Below are positions 53,699-62,967 of a DNA stretch of 64,000 bases, piece by piece. Positions within the stretch are counted from its first letter, which is position 1, and each line of letters begins with the position of its first letter. Both the position numbers and the translations under genes were made by a program. Source of the stretch: Phenylobacterium sp. Lineage in GTDB: Bacteria > Pseudomonadota > Alphaproteobacteria > Caulobacterales > Caulobacteraceae. Under the pieces are notes generated by a model. That model was not told the origin of the DNA. It saw nothing but the letters and a program-made list of their open reading frames with translations, and searched no databases. The DNA lies in NCBI RefSeq assembly GCF_013911965.1, contig NZ_JACESE010000008.1:62001-126000 (forward strand), given 5' to 3'.

Positions 53699-54337
53699 AT
53701 GCCCACTCCCGCTGACGCGATCCTCCAGCATCTGAAAACGCAGGGACCGGCCACCACGGCCGCCCTCGCCGCACGTCTGGGGGTCAGCCGGCAGGCGACG
53801 CGCCAGCAGATGGAGCGCCTCGCCGCCGGCGGCCTGGTGGACGCCGAGACGACGCGAGGCGGCGTCGGCCGGCCACGACAGACCTGGACCCTGACCGAGG
53901 CCGGCCATGCCCGCTTTCCCGACACCCACGCCCAGGTGACGGTGGAGCTGCTGGACGCGGTGCGTGCCGAGTTCGGGCCCGAGGGCCTTGACCGGCTGAT
54001 CCGCCGGCGGGAGGCCGACAGCGCGCGCGGCTACGCCGCGGCCCTGTCCGGCGCTTCGACGCTCGAGGCGCGGCTGGAACGCCTCGCCGCCGTCCGCGCC
54101 GCCGAGGGCTACATGGCCGAATGGACGCCCACCGGCGACGGCGCCTATCTGCTGATCGAGAACCACTGCCCCATCTGCGCGGCGGCCAGCGCCTGCCAGG
54201 GCTTCTGCCGCTCCGAGCTTTCCATCTTCCGCGACCTGCTGGCGCCGGCCCAGGTGGAGCGCATCGACCATATCCTCCAGGGCGCGCGGCGCTGCGCCTA
54301 CCTGGTGACGCCCAACACGTGTGCGCCGCCGATCTGA
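53699..54337 (+). CDS. SufR-like winged-helix regulator with cysteine cluster
   Basis: A 212-residue DNA-binding protein. The N-terminal winged helix (residues 5-70, AILQHLKTQGPATTAALAARLGVSRQATRQQMERL, then the GGVGRPRQTWTLTEAG wing) is DeoR/ArsR-like. The C-terminal domain carries Cys157-x2-Cys160-x5-Cys166-x3-Cys170 in ENHCPICAAASACQGFCRSEL, plus Cys199 and Cys208. This resembles the iron-sulfur-binding part of SufR-type regulators, but no suf gene is adjacent. The ATG at 53699 follows AGCGAGG. Likely regulates the divergent MFS exporter; cofactor binding is inference. Confidence 0.82.
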   Translation: MPTPADAILQHLKTQGPATTAALAARLGVSRQATRQQMERLAAGGLVDAETTRGGVGRPRQTWTLTEAGHARFPDTHAQVTVELLDAVRAEFGPEGLDRLIRRREADSARGYAAALSGASTLEARLERLAAVRAAEGYMAEWTPTGDGAYLLIENHCPICAAASACQGFCRSELSIFRDLLAPAQVERIDHILQGARRCAYLVTPNTCAPPI

Positions 54338-54390
54338 ACCGCGACCGCCTCTCGCCGGTTGAAGCGGACCGGAGAATTTCGAGGCGGAGC

Positions 54391-54564
54391 ATGGCGGATC
54401 CCCAGAACGACCCGGCGCCTGAGGCGCCGAAGACCTATTCCGCGCAGGACGTGCGCCAGGGACAGATCATCCTGCGCAAGCGCTGGCAGCGCTGGGTCTT
54501 CTTCGGCGGCCTGGCCGCGCTCGTCCTGTTCGTCCTCCTGATGCGGATCGCCGGCGCCGCCTAG
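54391..54564 (+). CDS. 57-residue single-pass membrane protein
   Basis: A small protein with an ATG behind GAGGCGGAG. The first 30 residues are hydrophilic ([20 protein letters not shown]); a membrane helix follows ([21 protein letters not shown]). Charge distribution predicts the N-terminus in the cytoplasm. I do not recognise a named family. Its TAG stop shares a CTAG with copA on the other strand, and it lies 53 bases after the SufR-like gene. Confidence 0.72.
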   Translation: MADPQNDPAPEAPKTYSAQDVRQGQIILRKRWQRWVFFGGLAALVLFVLLMRIAGAA

Positions 54565-56927
54565 AGCTTCAGCCCGCGGAGCCGAAGGGCGTTGCCCACC
54601 ACGCTGACCGAGGACAGCGACATCGCCGCCGCCGCGATGGGCGGCGACAGCAGCAGTCCGAAGACCGGAAACAGGACGCCGGCCGCCAGCGGCACGCCGG
54701 CGGCGTTGTAGACGAAGGCGAAGACCAGGTTCTGGCGGATGTTGCGCATGGTCGCGCGCGACAGGGCCACGGCCCGCCCGACGCCGGTCAGGTCGCCGTT
54801 CAGCAGGGTCACCGAGGCGCTCTCGATCGCCACGTCGGCGCCGGCGCCCATGGCGATGCCGACATCGGCGCTGGCGAGGGCCGGGGCGTCGTTCACGCCG
54901 TCGCCAGCCATGGCGACGACGCGGCCGGCGCGGCGAAGCTCCTCGACGACGGCGGCCTTGTCCTTGGGCGAGACCTCGGCTCGGACCTCGTCGATGCCGA
55001 GGCGGGCGGCCACGGCCCGCGCCGTCGTCTCATTGTCGCCCGTCAGCATGAGGATGCGCAGACCCGCGCCGTGCAGGGCGGCGATCGCGTCCTTCGTGGT
55101 CGCCTTCACGGGATCGGCGATGGCGATCAGGCCGGCCGCCGCGCCGTCGACGGCGACGAAGACGACCGTGGCCCCGTCCCGGCGATGAGCCTCCGCCGCA
55201 TCGGCCAGGGTGTCGAACCCGGCGCCCTGCTCCTGCACGAAGGCGGCGCTGCCGATGGCGACGGCGCGGCCCTCGATCTGGCCCAGCACGCCGCGGCCGA
55301 CGGGGGAATCAAAGTCGGCGGCCTCCGACAGGGCGAGGCTCCGCGCCTTGGCGGCGCGGACGATGGCGGCGCCGAGGGGATGCTCGCTGCTGCGCTCCAG
55401 GCTCGCGGCCAGGCGCAGGAGTTCGTCCTCGGCAAGATCGCCGTACGCCTCGATGGCTGTCACCTCGGGCCGGCCTTCGGTCAGGGTGCCGGTCTTGTCG
55501 ACCACCAGGGTGTCAACCTTCTCCAGGCGCTCGAGCGCCTCGGCCGAGCGGACGAGAATGCCCGCCTGGGCGCCGCGGCCCACGCCCACCATGATCGAGA
55601 TCGGCGTCGCCAGGCCCAGCGCGCAGGGGCAGGCGATGATCAGCACCGAGACCGCCGCCACCAGGGCGTAGGCCAGCCGGGGCTCGGGTCCGAACAGGCT
55701 CCAGGCCGCGAAGGCCGCGACGGCGACGGCCACCACGGCGGGCACGAACCAGCCGGCCACCCGGTCGGCCAGGCGCTGGATCGGCGCCCGGCTGCGCTGG
55801 GCCTGGGCCACCAGCTGGACGATCTGCGACAGCAGGGTCTCGGCGCCCACCTTCTCCGCCCGCATGACGAAGCCGCCGGTCGTGTTCAGAGCGCCGGCGC
55901 TGACGCTGTCGCCGACCGTCTTCGTGACGGGAAGGGACTCGCCCGTGATCAGGGACTCGTCGACCGCCGCGCGGCCCTCCACCACCTGGCCGTCCACGGG
56001 GATCTTCTCGCCCGGGCGCACGCGCAGGCGGTCGCCGGGGGCGATGTCCTCGACCGGCACCTCCTCGTCGGCGCCGTTCTCGCCGACCCGCATCGCCGTC
56101 TTGGGCGCGAGGTTCAGCAGGGCGCGGATCGCGCCGCTGGTGCGGTCGCGGGCGCGCAGCTCGAGGATCTGACCCACCAGGACGAGCACCACGATCACCG
56201 CCGCGGCCTCGAAGTAGAGAGGAGCCGCCCCATGGGCGTCCTTGAAGGCGGCCGGAATGGCGCCCGGCGCCGCCGTGGCGATGGCGCTGAAGGCCCAGGC
56301 GGTGAGGACGCCGATCGCGATGAGGGTGAACATGTTGAGCTGGCGCGTCCGCAGCGAGACCCAGCCGCGGACGATGAAGGGCCAGCCCGCCCACCAGACC
56401 ACCGGGGTTGCGAGCGCAAGCTGCAGCCAGGCGGAGGTTCGGTGCGCGATCGGCAGATCCAGGCCGAACAGGTGGGCGCCCATCTCCGCCACCAGCAGCG
56501 GCAGGGCGAGCGCGCCGCCGATCCAGGCGCGGCGGGTGAAGTCGATCAGCTCGTGATTGGGCGCCGCCTCGGCGGTCACGAGTTCGGGCTCCAGCGCCAT
56601 GCCGCAGATCGGACAGGCGCCGGGCCCCTCCTGGCGCACCTCCGGGTGCATGGGGCAGGTGTAGATGGTTCCGGGCGGCGCCGCCGGCGGCGGCGGCTGA
56701 GGCGTCAGGTACTTTTCCGGATCGGCCTCGAACTTCGTCCTGCAGCCGGCCGAGCAGAAGAAGAAGGTCTCGCTCTCGTGCTCGGCGCGATGCCGGGCCG
56801 TGGCCGGGTCGACGGTCATGCCGCACACCGGATCCTTCGCCGCTCCGCCGTCGGAGCCGCCTCCGCAGCAGCCGCCCGCGGACGGCGTGGAGTGATGATG
56901 GTGGTGGTGGTGCGCAGGCTCGGACAT
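54561..56927 (-). CDS. copA: Copper-exporting P1B-type ATPase CopA
   Basis: A 788-residue ATPase that pumps Cu(I) out of the cytoplasm. The N-terminus is unusual: seven consecutive histidines (residues 6-12), a CC-Gly stretch, a YHS domain ([10 protein letters not shown]...FFFCSAGC) and a heavy-metal-binding domain (YTCPMHPEV...[12 protein letters not shown]) replace the common GMTCxxC domains. The core has CPC in [28 protein letters not shown] and [17 protein letters not shown] precedes the ATG. It diverges from csoR across a G/C-tract operator. Confidence 0.95.
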   Translation of the reverse strand: MSEPAHHHHHHHSTPSAGGCCGGGSDGGAAKDPVCGMTVDPATARHRAEHESETFFFCSAGCRTKFEADPEKYLTPQPPPPAAPPGTIYTCPMHPEVRQEGPGACPICGMALEPELVTAEAAPNHELIDFTRRAWIGGALALPLLVAEMGAHLFGLDLPIAHRTSAWLQLALATPVVWWAGWPFIVRGWVSLRTRQLNMFTLIAIGVLTAWAFSAIATAAPGAIPAAFKDAHGAAPLYFEAAAVIVVLVLVGQILELRARDRTSGAIRALLNLAPKTAMRVGENGADEEVPVEDIAPGDRLRVRPGEKIPVDGQVVEGRAAVDESLITGESLPVTKTVGDSVSAGALNTTGGFVMRAEKVGAETLLSQIVQLVAQAQRSRAPIQRLADRVAGWFVPAVVAVAVAAFAAWSLFGPEPRLAYALVAAVSVLIIACPCALGLATPISIMVGVGRGAQAGILVRSAEALERLEKVDTLVVDKTGTLTEGRPEVTAIEAYGDLAEDELLRLAASLERSSEHPLGAAIVRAAKARSLALSEAADFDSPVGRGVLGQIEGRAVAIGSAAFVQEQGAGFDTLADAAEAHRRDGATVVFVAVDGAAAGLIAIADPVKATTKDAIAALHGAGLRILMLTGDNETTARAVAARLGIDEVRAEVSPKDKAAVVEELRRAGRVVAMAGDGVNDAPALASADVGIAMGAGADVAIESASVTLLNGDLTGVGRAVALSRATMRNIRQNLVFAFVYNAAGVPLAAGVLFPVFGLLLSPPIAAAAMSLSSVSVVGNALRLRGLKL

Positions 56928-56948
56928 GGAAATCTCCTCGCCCTGCAG

Positions 56949-56994
56949 ATATACCCCCCTGGGGCATAGCGCAATTACCGCGGCGGGGTATAAT
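56949..56994. promoter_or_regulatory. CsoR-type operator and promoter between copA and csoR
   Basis: TATACCCC (56950-56957) and GGGGTATA (56985-56992) form a perfect inverted repeat with a 27-base spacer. The first half also belongs to a tighter dyad ATACCCCCCTGGGGCAT. CsoR/RcnR proteins bind such AT-flanked G/C tracts. TATAAT (56989-56994) is a -10 box for csoR overlapping the second half-site. Confidence 0.7.
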
Positions 56995-57017
56995 CAACGC
57001 CCGAGGGAGGCGCCCGC

Positions 57018-57296
57018 ATGAGCGACCACAAGGACAAGTCCAAGCTGATCAACCGCCTGAACCGGGTCGAGGGACAGGTGCGGGGCATCACCCGGATGGT
57101 GGAGGACGATCGCTACTGCATCGACATCCTGACCCAGGTGCAGGCGGTGCGCGCGGCCCTGGCGCGGGTCGAAACCGAGATTCTGAAGGATCACCTCGAT
57201 CACTGCATCGAGGGCGCCATCGTCAGCGGCGACGCCGACGAACAGCGGCGCAAGGCGAGCGAACTGATCGAGCTGCTGAGCCGCGCCACGCGTTGA
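57018..57296 (+). CDS. csoR: CsoR-family copper-sensing repressor
   Basis: A 92-residue all-helical tetrameric repressor. The Cu(I) ligand set of CsoR is complete: Cys34 (DDRYCIDIL), His59 and Cys63 (KDHLDHCIEGAI). LINRLNRVEGQVRGITRMVE is the family N-terminal helix. Presence of the Cys-His-Cys triad favours copper sensing over the nickel (RcnR) or formaldehyde (FrmR) types. Copper binding should release the operator shared with divergent copA. Confidence 0.93.
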   Translation: MSDHKDKSKLINRLNRVEGQVRGITRMVEDDRYCIDILTQVQAVRAALARVETEILKDHLDHCIEGAIVSGDADEQRRKASELIELLSRATR

Positions 57297-57385
57297 CGCA
57301 GGTCAACGCCGCGCGCCCAATTTGCGGCTCTTCGACCCTGCACAAAGCTGGTAGGGATCGACTAGGGAGAGGAGGCGACCAGGCG

Positions 57386-59647
57386 ATGGCCATGCCGGGC
57401 GCGGTCATTCGAGGACAGCGGAGCCTGCTGCGGCAGATCCGCGAGGCCGTCCAGCGCGGAGGCCCCGCGCAGGAACGGCTCGACATGGTCGTCCGGATCA
57501 TCGCCCGCTCGATGGTCGCCGAGGTCTGCTCGCTCTATATGCGCCGCGCCGGCGGAGAGATGGAGCTCTTCGCCACCGAGGGCCTGGCGCCCGACGCCGT
57601 CCACCTGACGCGCATGCGCCCCGGCGAAGGCCTGGTCGGCGAGATCATGCGCCTGGGCCGGCCGCTGAACCTGGCCGACGCGCCCAATCATCCGGCCTTC
57701 TCCTATCGTCCGGAGACAGGCGAGGATCCCTATCACGCCTTCCTCGGCGTGCCCCTGCTGCGCGGCGGCCGCGCCATCGGGGTGCTGGTCGTCCAGAACC
57801 GCACCGAACGGGTCTACACCGAGGACGAGGTCGAGGACCTGCAGATCATCGCCATGGTCCTGGCCGAGATGGTCGCCGGCGAGCTGATCTCCGAGGACGA
57901 ACTCTCCGGCGTCGAGATCACGCCCCACCGGCCCGAGCGGATCAAGGGCGCGCGTTTCGCCGACGGCCTGGCCCTGGGCGTTGCGGTCCTGCACGAGCCG
58001 CCCGTCGCGCCCTCCCAGCTGCTCGCCGACGACGTGGTGGCCGAGGAGGCGCGGCTGAAGACCGCGATCGTCGCCCTGCAGGCCCAGATCGACGAGATGC
58101 TGGAGGGCCAGCATGGCCTGGTGGAAGCCTCCTACGAGGTCCTCGAGACCTACCGCATGTTCGCCCACGACCGGGGCTGGAACAGATCGCTGGAAGACGC
58201 CGTCCGCAACGGCCTGACCGCGGAAGCCGCCGTCGAGCGGGTCCGTTCGGAGCATCGGGCGCGGCTGGGCCAGGCGCGCGACCCCTATCTGCGCGAGCGG
58301 CTGCACGACTTCGAGGACCTCGCCGACCGCCTGCTGCGCCACCTCGCCGGCGACGGCCACGTGGCGCGGAACCTGCCCGACGACGCCATCCTCATCGCGC
58401 GCAACCTCGGCCCCGCCGACCTGCTCGAATATGACCGCACCAAGCTGAAGGGCCTGCTGCTGGAAGAGGGCTCGCCCGCCAGCCATGCGGCGATCGTGGC
58501 GCGCGCGCTGGACATCCCCTGCGTGGGCCGGCTCACCGGCCTGCGCGACCGCGTCAGCGAGGGCGACCCGGTCATCGTGGACGCCGAGACCGGCGAAGCC
58601 TATCTGCGGCCGCGGCCCGACGTGCTGCAGGCGATCAGTTCCCGGATCGAGGTCCGGGCCCAGCGCCGCGCCGAGTTCGCCCGGCTGCGCGATACGCCCG
58701 CCTTCACCCGCGACGGGGTGAAGGTCACCCTGCTGATGAACGCCGGCCTGGACGTGGACCTGGAGACCCTGGCCGAGACCGGCGCCGAGGGGATCGGCCT
58801 CTTCCGGACCGAATTCCAGTTCATGGTCGCCGAGGAGCTGCCCCGCTTCAACGCCCAGACCGCCCTCTACAGCCGTGTCCTCGACGCCGCCGGCGGCATG
58901 CCGGTGACCTTCCGGACCCTCGATCTCGGCGGCGACAAGGTGCTCCCCTATTTGGAGGCTGAGCGGGAGGAGAACCCCGCGCTCGGCTGGCGCGCCATCC
59001 GCATGGGACTGGACCGCCCCGCCCTGCTTCGCCTGCAGCTCCGCGCGCTGATCGCCGCGGCTCGGGGGCGCCCCTTGCGCATCATGTTCCCGCTGGTGGC
59101 CAGCGTGGACGAGTTCCGCGCCGCGCGCGCCCTGGTGGACCATGAGGTCGCCTGGGCGCAGCGGCGGGGGCGCGCGGCGCCCGCGCGCCTGGACGTGGGC
59201 GCGATGATCGAGGCGCCGGCCCTGATCTGGCACCTGGACGCCCTGCTGCCCATGACCGACTTCGTGTCGGTGGGCACGAACGACCTGCTTCAGTACCTGT
59301 TCGCCGCCGACCGCGGCAATGCGCGCATGGCCGACCGCTACGACCCGCTCTCGCCGCCGGCCCTGCGGGCGCTGGCCCAGATCCAGGCCGCCTGCGAGGA
59401 GACGGGCACGCCCGTCTCGGTCTGCGGCGAGATGGCCGGCCGTCCGCTGGAGGCCTTCACCCTCGTCGCCCTCGGTTTCGAGCGGCTGTCGATGCCGCCG
59501 GCTGGCATCGGTCCGGTCAAGCAGATGGTGCTGTCCTGCGACCGCGAGGCCGCGCGGCGCGGCGTGATGGCGCTGATCAAGGGCTCGGCCGGATCGGTGC
59601 GCAACGAGATCGAGACGCTGGCGCGGAAGCTCTACCTTTCGGTTTAA
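57386..59647 (+). CDS. ptsP: Phosphoenolpyruvate-protein phosphotransferase EI-Ntr (PtsP)
   Basis: A 753-residue enzyme starting at ATG 57386 behind GAGAGGAGG. A GAF domain (residues about 15-160) precedes the EI domains: the phospho-histidine lies in EEGSPASHAAIVARAL, and the PEP-binding barrel has GIGLFRTEFQFM, DLGGDKVLPYL, GWRAIRMGL and SVGTNDLLQYLFAADRGN with VCGEMAG. It passes phosphate from PEP to NPr and EIIA-Ntr, linking nitrogen status to regulation. NPr and EIIA-Ntr are not in the window. Confidence 0.95.
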   Translation: MAMPGAVIRGQRSLLRQIREAVQRGGPAQERLDMVVRIIARSMVAEVCSLYMRRAGGEMELFATEGLAPDAVHLTRMRPGEGLVGEIMRLGRPLNLADAPNHPAFSYRPETGEDPYHAFLGVPLLRGGRAIGVLVVQNRTERVYTEDEVEDLQIIAMVLAEMVAGELISEDELSGVEITPHRPERIKGARFADGLALGVAVLHEPPVAPSQLLADDVVAEEARLKTAIVALQAQIDEMLEGQHGLVEASYEVLETYRMFAHDRGWNRSLEDAVRNGLTAEAAVERVRSEHRARLGQARDPYLRERLHDFEDLADRLLRHLAGDGHVARNLPDDAILIARNLGPADLLEYDRTKLKGLLLEEGSPASHAAIVARALDIPCVGRLTGLRDRVSEGDPVIVDAETGEAYLRPRPDVLQAISSRIEVRAQRRAEFARLRDTPAFTRDGVKVTLLMNAGLDVDLETLAETGAEGIGLFRTEFQFMVAEELPRFNAQTALYSRVLDAAGGMPVTFRTLDLGGDKVLPYLEAEREENPALGWRAIRMGLDRPALLRLQLRALIAAARGRPLRIMFPLVASVDEFRAARALVDHEVAWAQRRGRAAPARLDVGAMIEAPALIWHLDALLPMTDFVSVGTNDLLQYLFAADRGNARMADRYDPLSPPALRALAQIQAACEETGTPVSVCGEMAGRPLEAFTLVALGFERLSMPPAGIGPVKQMVLSCDREAARRGVMALIKGSAGSVRNEIETLARKLYLSV

Positions 59648-59796
59648 GCTTGACCTTGGCGAATCGTGGTTCGCCTTCCATTGAAATCCGGCCGCTATCG
59701 TGTTATGGACAAAGAGAAATTAATCGACCCGTGACAAACGGGCGGGGCGGGCCGCGAGCATCACGCGGTGGTACTTTTCAAGGGCGACGAGCTGCC

Positions 59797-60786
59797 ATGG
59801 CGCTCGACACGGGTCGGGTCACCGACTTCAATCCCACGTATGACAGTCGCGGCGGCGGCGCCTCGGCGATCGACACCTACATGCCCACGCTCGATTCCGG
59901 TCCGAACATCGGCGCGGCGCTGCGGGCGGCGCGGGAATTCCGTGGGCTGAGCCTGCAGGACGTCGCCGACTCCACGCGCATTCGCCGCGCCTATCTCTCG
60001 GCCATCGAGGAGATGCGGCTCGAGGACCTGCCCTCGCGCCCGTTCACCATCGGCTATGTCCGGGCCTACGCCAAGGCGCTCGGGCTGGACAGCGAGGCCG
60101 CCGTCAACCGCTTCAAGGCCGACGATCCGACGCCGGAGACCGAGCTGCGCGAGCCTGTGGGCGTGCGCAAGACCGGCGACCGGCGCCTGGGCCTGGGCCT
60201 GACCGCCGGCGCCCTGGTGATCGGCGCGATCGTCGCCTGGAACCTGGCCCAGCGCGGGCTGAGCGAAGCTGCGCCGCCGGCGCCCGCCGTGGCGCCCGCT
60301 CCGGCGGCGGAGACGTCGACGCCCGAAGGTCCGCTGGCGCTGGGCGCCCCCCTGCCCGCGCCCGTCGAATCGACCGTGCCGGAGCCCTACAAGACGCCCG
60401 GACTGGAAGTGGCCGCCGCAGCCGGCGGTTCGGCCGACGCCGTCATCGCCGCCAAGCAGGCCGAGGGTCTGAACGCCGCCGATCCGGAGGAGCCGGTGGG
60501 CCTGCCCGCCAGCTTCAAGCCCGACGGCCAAGTCTACGGCGCCGCGGCCGGCGTCTCGACCGTCACCCTGCAGGCGCGGGAATCGGCTTCGATCATCGTC
60601 CGCGGCGGCGACGGTTCGGTCTATTTCGCCCGTCAGCTCGCCAAGGGCGAGGCCTATCGCGCCCCGGCGCTGAAGGGGCTGGTGGTCGACGTCTCCGAAC
60701 CGACGGCCTTCCAGGTCTTCGTCGACGGCGAGAGCCGGGGCCTCCTGCCGGCCAATCAGACCAATCTGAGCCGCCTCATCGGCTGA
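59797..60786 (+). CDS. rodZ: RodZ-like cytoskeletal protein (HTH plus DUF4115)
   Basis: A 329-residue membrane protein from the ATG at 59797. A RodZ-type helix-turn-helix (NIGAALRAAREFRGLSLQDVADSTRIRRAYLSAIEEMRLEDLPSRPFTIGYVRAYAKALGLD) is followed by a Lys/Arg stretch, one membrane helix (LGLGLTAGALVIGAIVAWNLA), a Pro/Ala-rich periplasmic linker and a C-terminal DUF4115 domain (VTLQARESASIIVRGGDGSVYFARQLAKGEAYRAP). RodZ couples MreB to the cell-wall machinery. Downstream ispG is the usual neighbour in many bacteria, which supports the call. Confidence 0.88.
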   Translation: MALDTGRVTDFNPTYDSRGGGASAIDTYMPTLDSGPNIGAALRAAREFRGLSLQDVADSTRIRRAYLSAIEEMRLEDLPSRPFTIGYVRAYAKALGLDSEAAVNRFKADDPTPETELREPVGVRKTGDRRLGLGLTAGALVIGAIVAWNLAQRGLSEAAPPAPAVAPAPAAETSTPEGPLALGAPLPAPVESTVPEPYKTPGLEVAAAAGGSADAVIAAKQAEGLNAADPEEPVGLPASFKPDGQVYGAAAGVSTVTLQARESASIIVRGGDGSVYFARQLAKGEAYRAPALKGLVVDVSEPTAFQVFVDGESRGLLPANQTNLSRLIG

Positions 60787-60852
60787 TCCCACGGGGTCGA
60801 GCGCCTCGCGCCCCTTGGGCCGGGGCGGGCGAACCGCTATTTTAGGCGCGGC

Positions 60853-62007
60853 ATGACCCAGCACGATCACCCAGCAGACCACACGCACGTCCGCCCCTGG
60901 CGCGCCATCGCGCGCCGCAAGAGCCGCAAGATCCGCGTGGGGTCGGTGGAGGTGGGCGGCGACGCGCCCATCACCGTCCAGTCCATGACGAACACGGTGA
61001 CCGCTGACGCCGCCGCGACGATCGACCAGATCCGCCAGCTGGAAGAGGCCGGGGCCGACATCGTGCGGGTCTCCTGCCCCGACGAGGACTCCACCGCCGC
61101 CTTTCGGACGATCGCCAGGGCCTCCAAGGTCCCGCTGGTCGCCGACATCCACTTCCACTATCGCCGGGGGATCGAGGCCGCCGAGGCCGGGGCCGCCTGC
61201 CTGCGGATCAACCCCGGCAATATCGGCTCGCCCGACCGGGTGCGCGAGGTCGTGCAGGCTGCGCGTGACAACGGCTGCTCCATCCGCATCGGCGTCAACG
61301 CCGGCTCGCTGGAACGCGACCTCCTGGAGAAGTACGGCGAGCCCTGCCCCGACGCCATGGTCGAGAGCGCGCTGAACCATGCCCGCATCCTCCAGGACCA
61401 CGACTTCCACGAGTTCAAGATCAGCGTGAAGGCCTCCGACGTCTTCATGACGGTCGCCGCCTACCAGCAGCTGGCCGAGGCCGTCGATTGCCCGCTGCAC
61501 CTGGGCGTCACCGAGGCCGGCGCCCTGCGCACCGGCACCGTGAAGTCCTCGATCGGCCTGGGTTCGCTGCTGTGGGCGGGCATCGGCGACACGATCCGCG
61601 TCAGCCTGGCCGCCCATCCGGTGGAAGAGATCAAGGTCGGCTTCGACATCCTGAAATCGCTCGGCCTGCGGCACCGGGGCGTGAACATCATCGCCTGCCC
61701 GTCCTGCGCGCGGCAGGGCTTCAACGTGATCCAGACCGTGGAGACGCTGGAGCAGCGGCTGGCCCACATCTCCACCCCCATGAGCCTGTCGATCATCGGC
61801 TGCGTCGTGAACGGTCCCGGCGAGGCCCTGATGACCGACCTCGGCTTCACCGGCGGCGGCAAGGGGGCGGGCATGGTCTATGTGGCCGGCCGGCCCGACC
61901 ACAAGATGGACAACGACCGCATGGTCGACCACATCGTCGAACTGGTCGAGGCGCGCGCCGCGGAAATCCGGGCCCAGCAGGCGGCCGCGCCGGCGGCGGC
62001 GGAATAG
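60853..62007 (+). CDS. ispG: 4-hydroxy-3-methylbut-2-enyl diphosphate synthase IspG
   Basis: A 384-residue Fe-S enzyme of the MEP isoprenoid pathway. [39 protein letters not shown] opens the TIM barrel; [18 protein letters not shown] and LRINPGNIG follow. The cluster ligands are in [12 protein letters not shown] and the later [12 protein letters not shown]. The first 25 residues are a His/Arg-rich extension. It follows rodZ by 66 bases without an obvious terminator. Confidence 0.96.
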   Translation: MTQHDHPADHTHVRPWRAIARRKSRKIRVGSVEVGGDAPITVQSMTNTVTADAAATIDQIRQLEEAGADIVRVSCPDEDSTAAFRTIARASKVPLVADIHFHYRRGIEAAEAGAACLRINPGNIGSPDRVREVVQAARDNGCSIRIGVNAGSLERDLLEKYGEPCPDAMVESALNHARILQDHDFHEFKISVKASDVFMTVAAYQQLAEAVDCPLHLGVTEAGALRTGTVKSSIGLGSLLWAGIGDTIRVSLAAHPVEEIKVGFDILKSLGLRHRGVNIIACPSCARQGFNVIQTVETLEQRLAHISTPMSLSIIGCVVNGPGEALMTDLGFTGGGKGAGMVYVAGRPDHKMDNDRMVDHIVELVEARAAEIRAQQAAAPAAAE

Positions 62008-62097
62008 ACGCGCGGCGGCGGATTGCGGTCAGGGGCGCCAATCTCTGGCGAGCGCGTTATTGAATGCGCTCAGCGAACGTGTTCCGTAAGCGCCGCC

Positions 62098-62562
62098 ATG
62101 ACCTCCCCCCCGGATACCCGCCGCGTCGCCAACCGCATCCTCGCCTATGAGGCCGTGCAGCTGATGAGCCGGTTCGCCCACGCGAACGGCGGCGACCTGA
62201 TCGCCCTGCTCGTCTTCACCGGCGTCTGGACCTCCAACACCGCCCATCTGCGGAACGAGCGCAGCCGCTACGCCGGGCTGCACGACATCCCGCCCGACTC
62301 CCAGCGCCGCCCGATCAGCGAGGCCGCCCTCTCCGACCTGCTGTGCATTCCGCGCGACATCCAGGACCGCTATGTCGCGGCCCTGGTGGCCGATGGCGTG
62401 ATGGAGCGGCGGGGCGGCGGACTCGTGGTGCCTGCGGCGGTGTTCACGCGGCCGGAGATGCTGGCCGGCACGAACGAGATCTACGCCCGCCTGGTGGAGA
62501 TGCTGGCCCGCCTGCGCAACGCCGGCTTCACGGTCGGACCGGACGATTCCCCGCAAAGCTGA
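62098..62562 (+). CDS. Conserved-looking protein of unknown function, probable winged helix
   Basis: A 154-residue cytoplasmic protein from the ATG at 62098; a longer form from 62023 lacks a ribosome site. The first half is helical (ILAYEAVQLMSRFAHANGGDLIALLVFTGVWTSNTAHL). The second half (ISEAALSDLLCIPRDIQDRYVAALVADGVMERRGGGLVVPAAVF) has the pattern of a winged-helix DNA-binding domain: helix-turn-helix, then a two-strand wing. I do not recognise the family. It may be a regulator, but no target is indicated. Confidence 0.65.
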   Translation: MTSPPDTRRVANRILAYEAVQLMSRFAHANGGDLIALLVFTGVWTSNTAHLRNERSRYAGLHDIPPDSQRRPISEAALSDLLCIPRDIQDRYVAALVADGVMERRGGGLVVPAAVFTRPEMLAGTNEIYARLVEMLARLRNAGFTVGPDDSPQS

Positions 62563-62631
62563 CGTCTGCGTCACGCTTGCGCGGCCCGGGCCGCCTTGGT
62601 TAGGTGCCGGCTCCATAAACGGGAGGACGTC

Positions 62632-62925
62632 ATGTCCGCGGACGGCAACTGGAAGATCACGATCAACACGCCGATGGGCGCCCAGACGGTGGATGCGAAC
62701 ATCACCACCAACGGCGACACCTTCACCGGCACCACCTCGGGCCAGATGGGCACCCAGACGGTGGAAGGTAAGGTCAACGGCGACACCCTGACCTGGTCCA
62801 CCCAGATCAGCCAGCCCATGCCCATGACGCTGGAATTCGAGGCCACGGTCAGCGGCGACACCATGAACGGCAACGTCAAGCTGGGCGCCTTCGGCTCCGC
62901 CCCGCTCACCGGCGTCCGCGCCTGA
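62632..62925 (+). CDS. Small beta-rich protein of unknown function
   Basis: A 97-residue protein behind GGGAGGA. It is built of short repeated beta hairpins of the form GD-T-x-GT/GN: NGDTFTGTTSGQMGTQTVEGKV, NGDTLTWSTQI and SGDTMNGNVKLGAFGSAPLTG. No signal peptide or cysteine. Similar small beta-repeat proteins with N-terminal DGxWK are widespread in alphaproteobacteria and actinobacteria and lack an assigned role. Confidence 0.75.
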   Translation: MSADGNWKITINTPMGAQTVDANITTNGDTFTGTTSGQMGTQTVEGKVNGDTLTWSTQISQPMPMTLEFEATVSGDTMNGNVKLGAFGSAPLTGVRA

Positions 62926-62934
62926 GATGGCGAG

Positions 62935-62967
62935 GGGCGGTCGCGCGGATGCGCGGCCGCCCGTCTT
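62935..62967 (+). terminator. Hairpin terminator of the small beta-rich protein gene
   Basis: GGGCGGTCGCGC (62935-62946) and GCGCGGCCGCCC (62951-62962) form a 12-bp stem with one wobble and loop GGAT, followed by GTCTTC. The T content is modest. It sits between convergent genes and may serve both. Confidence 0.55.
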
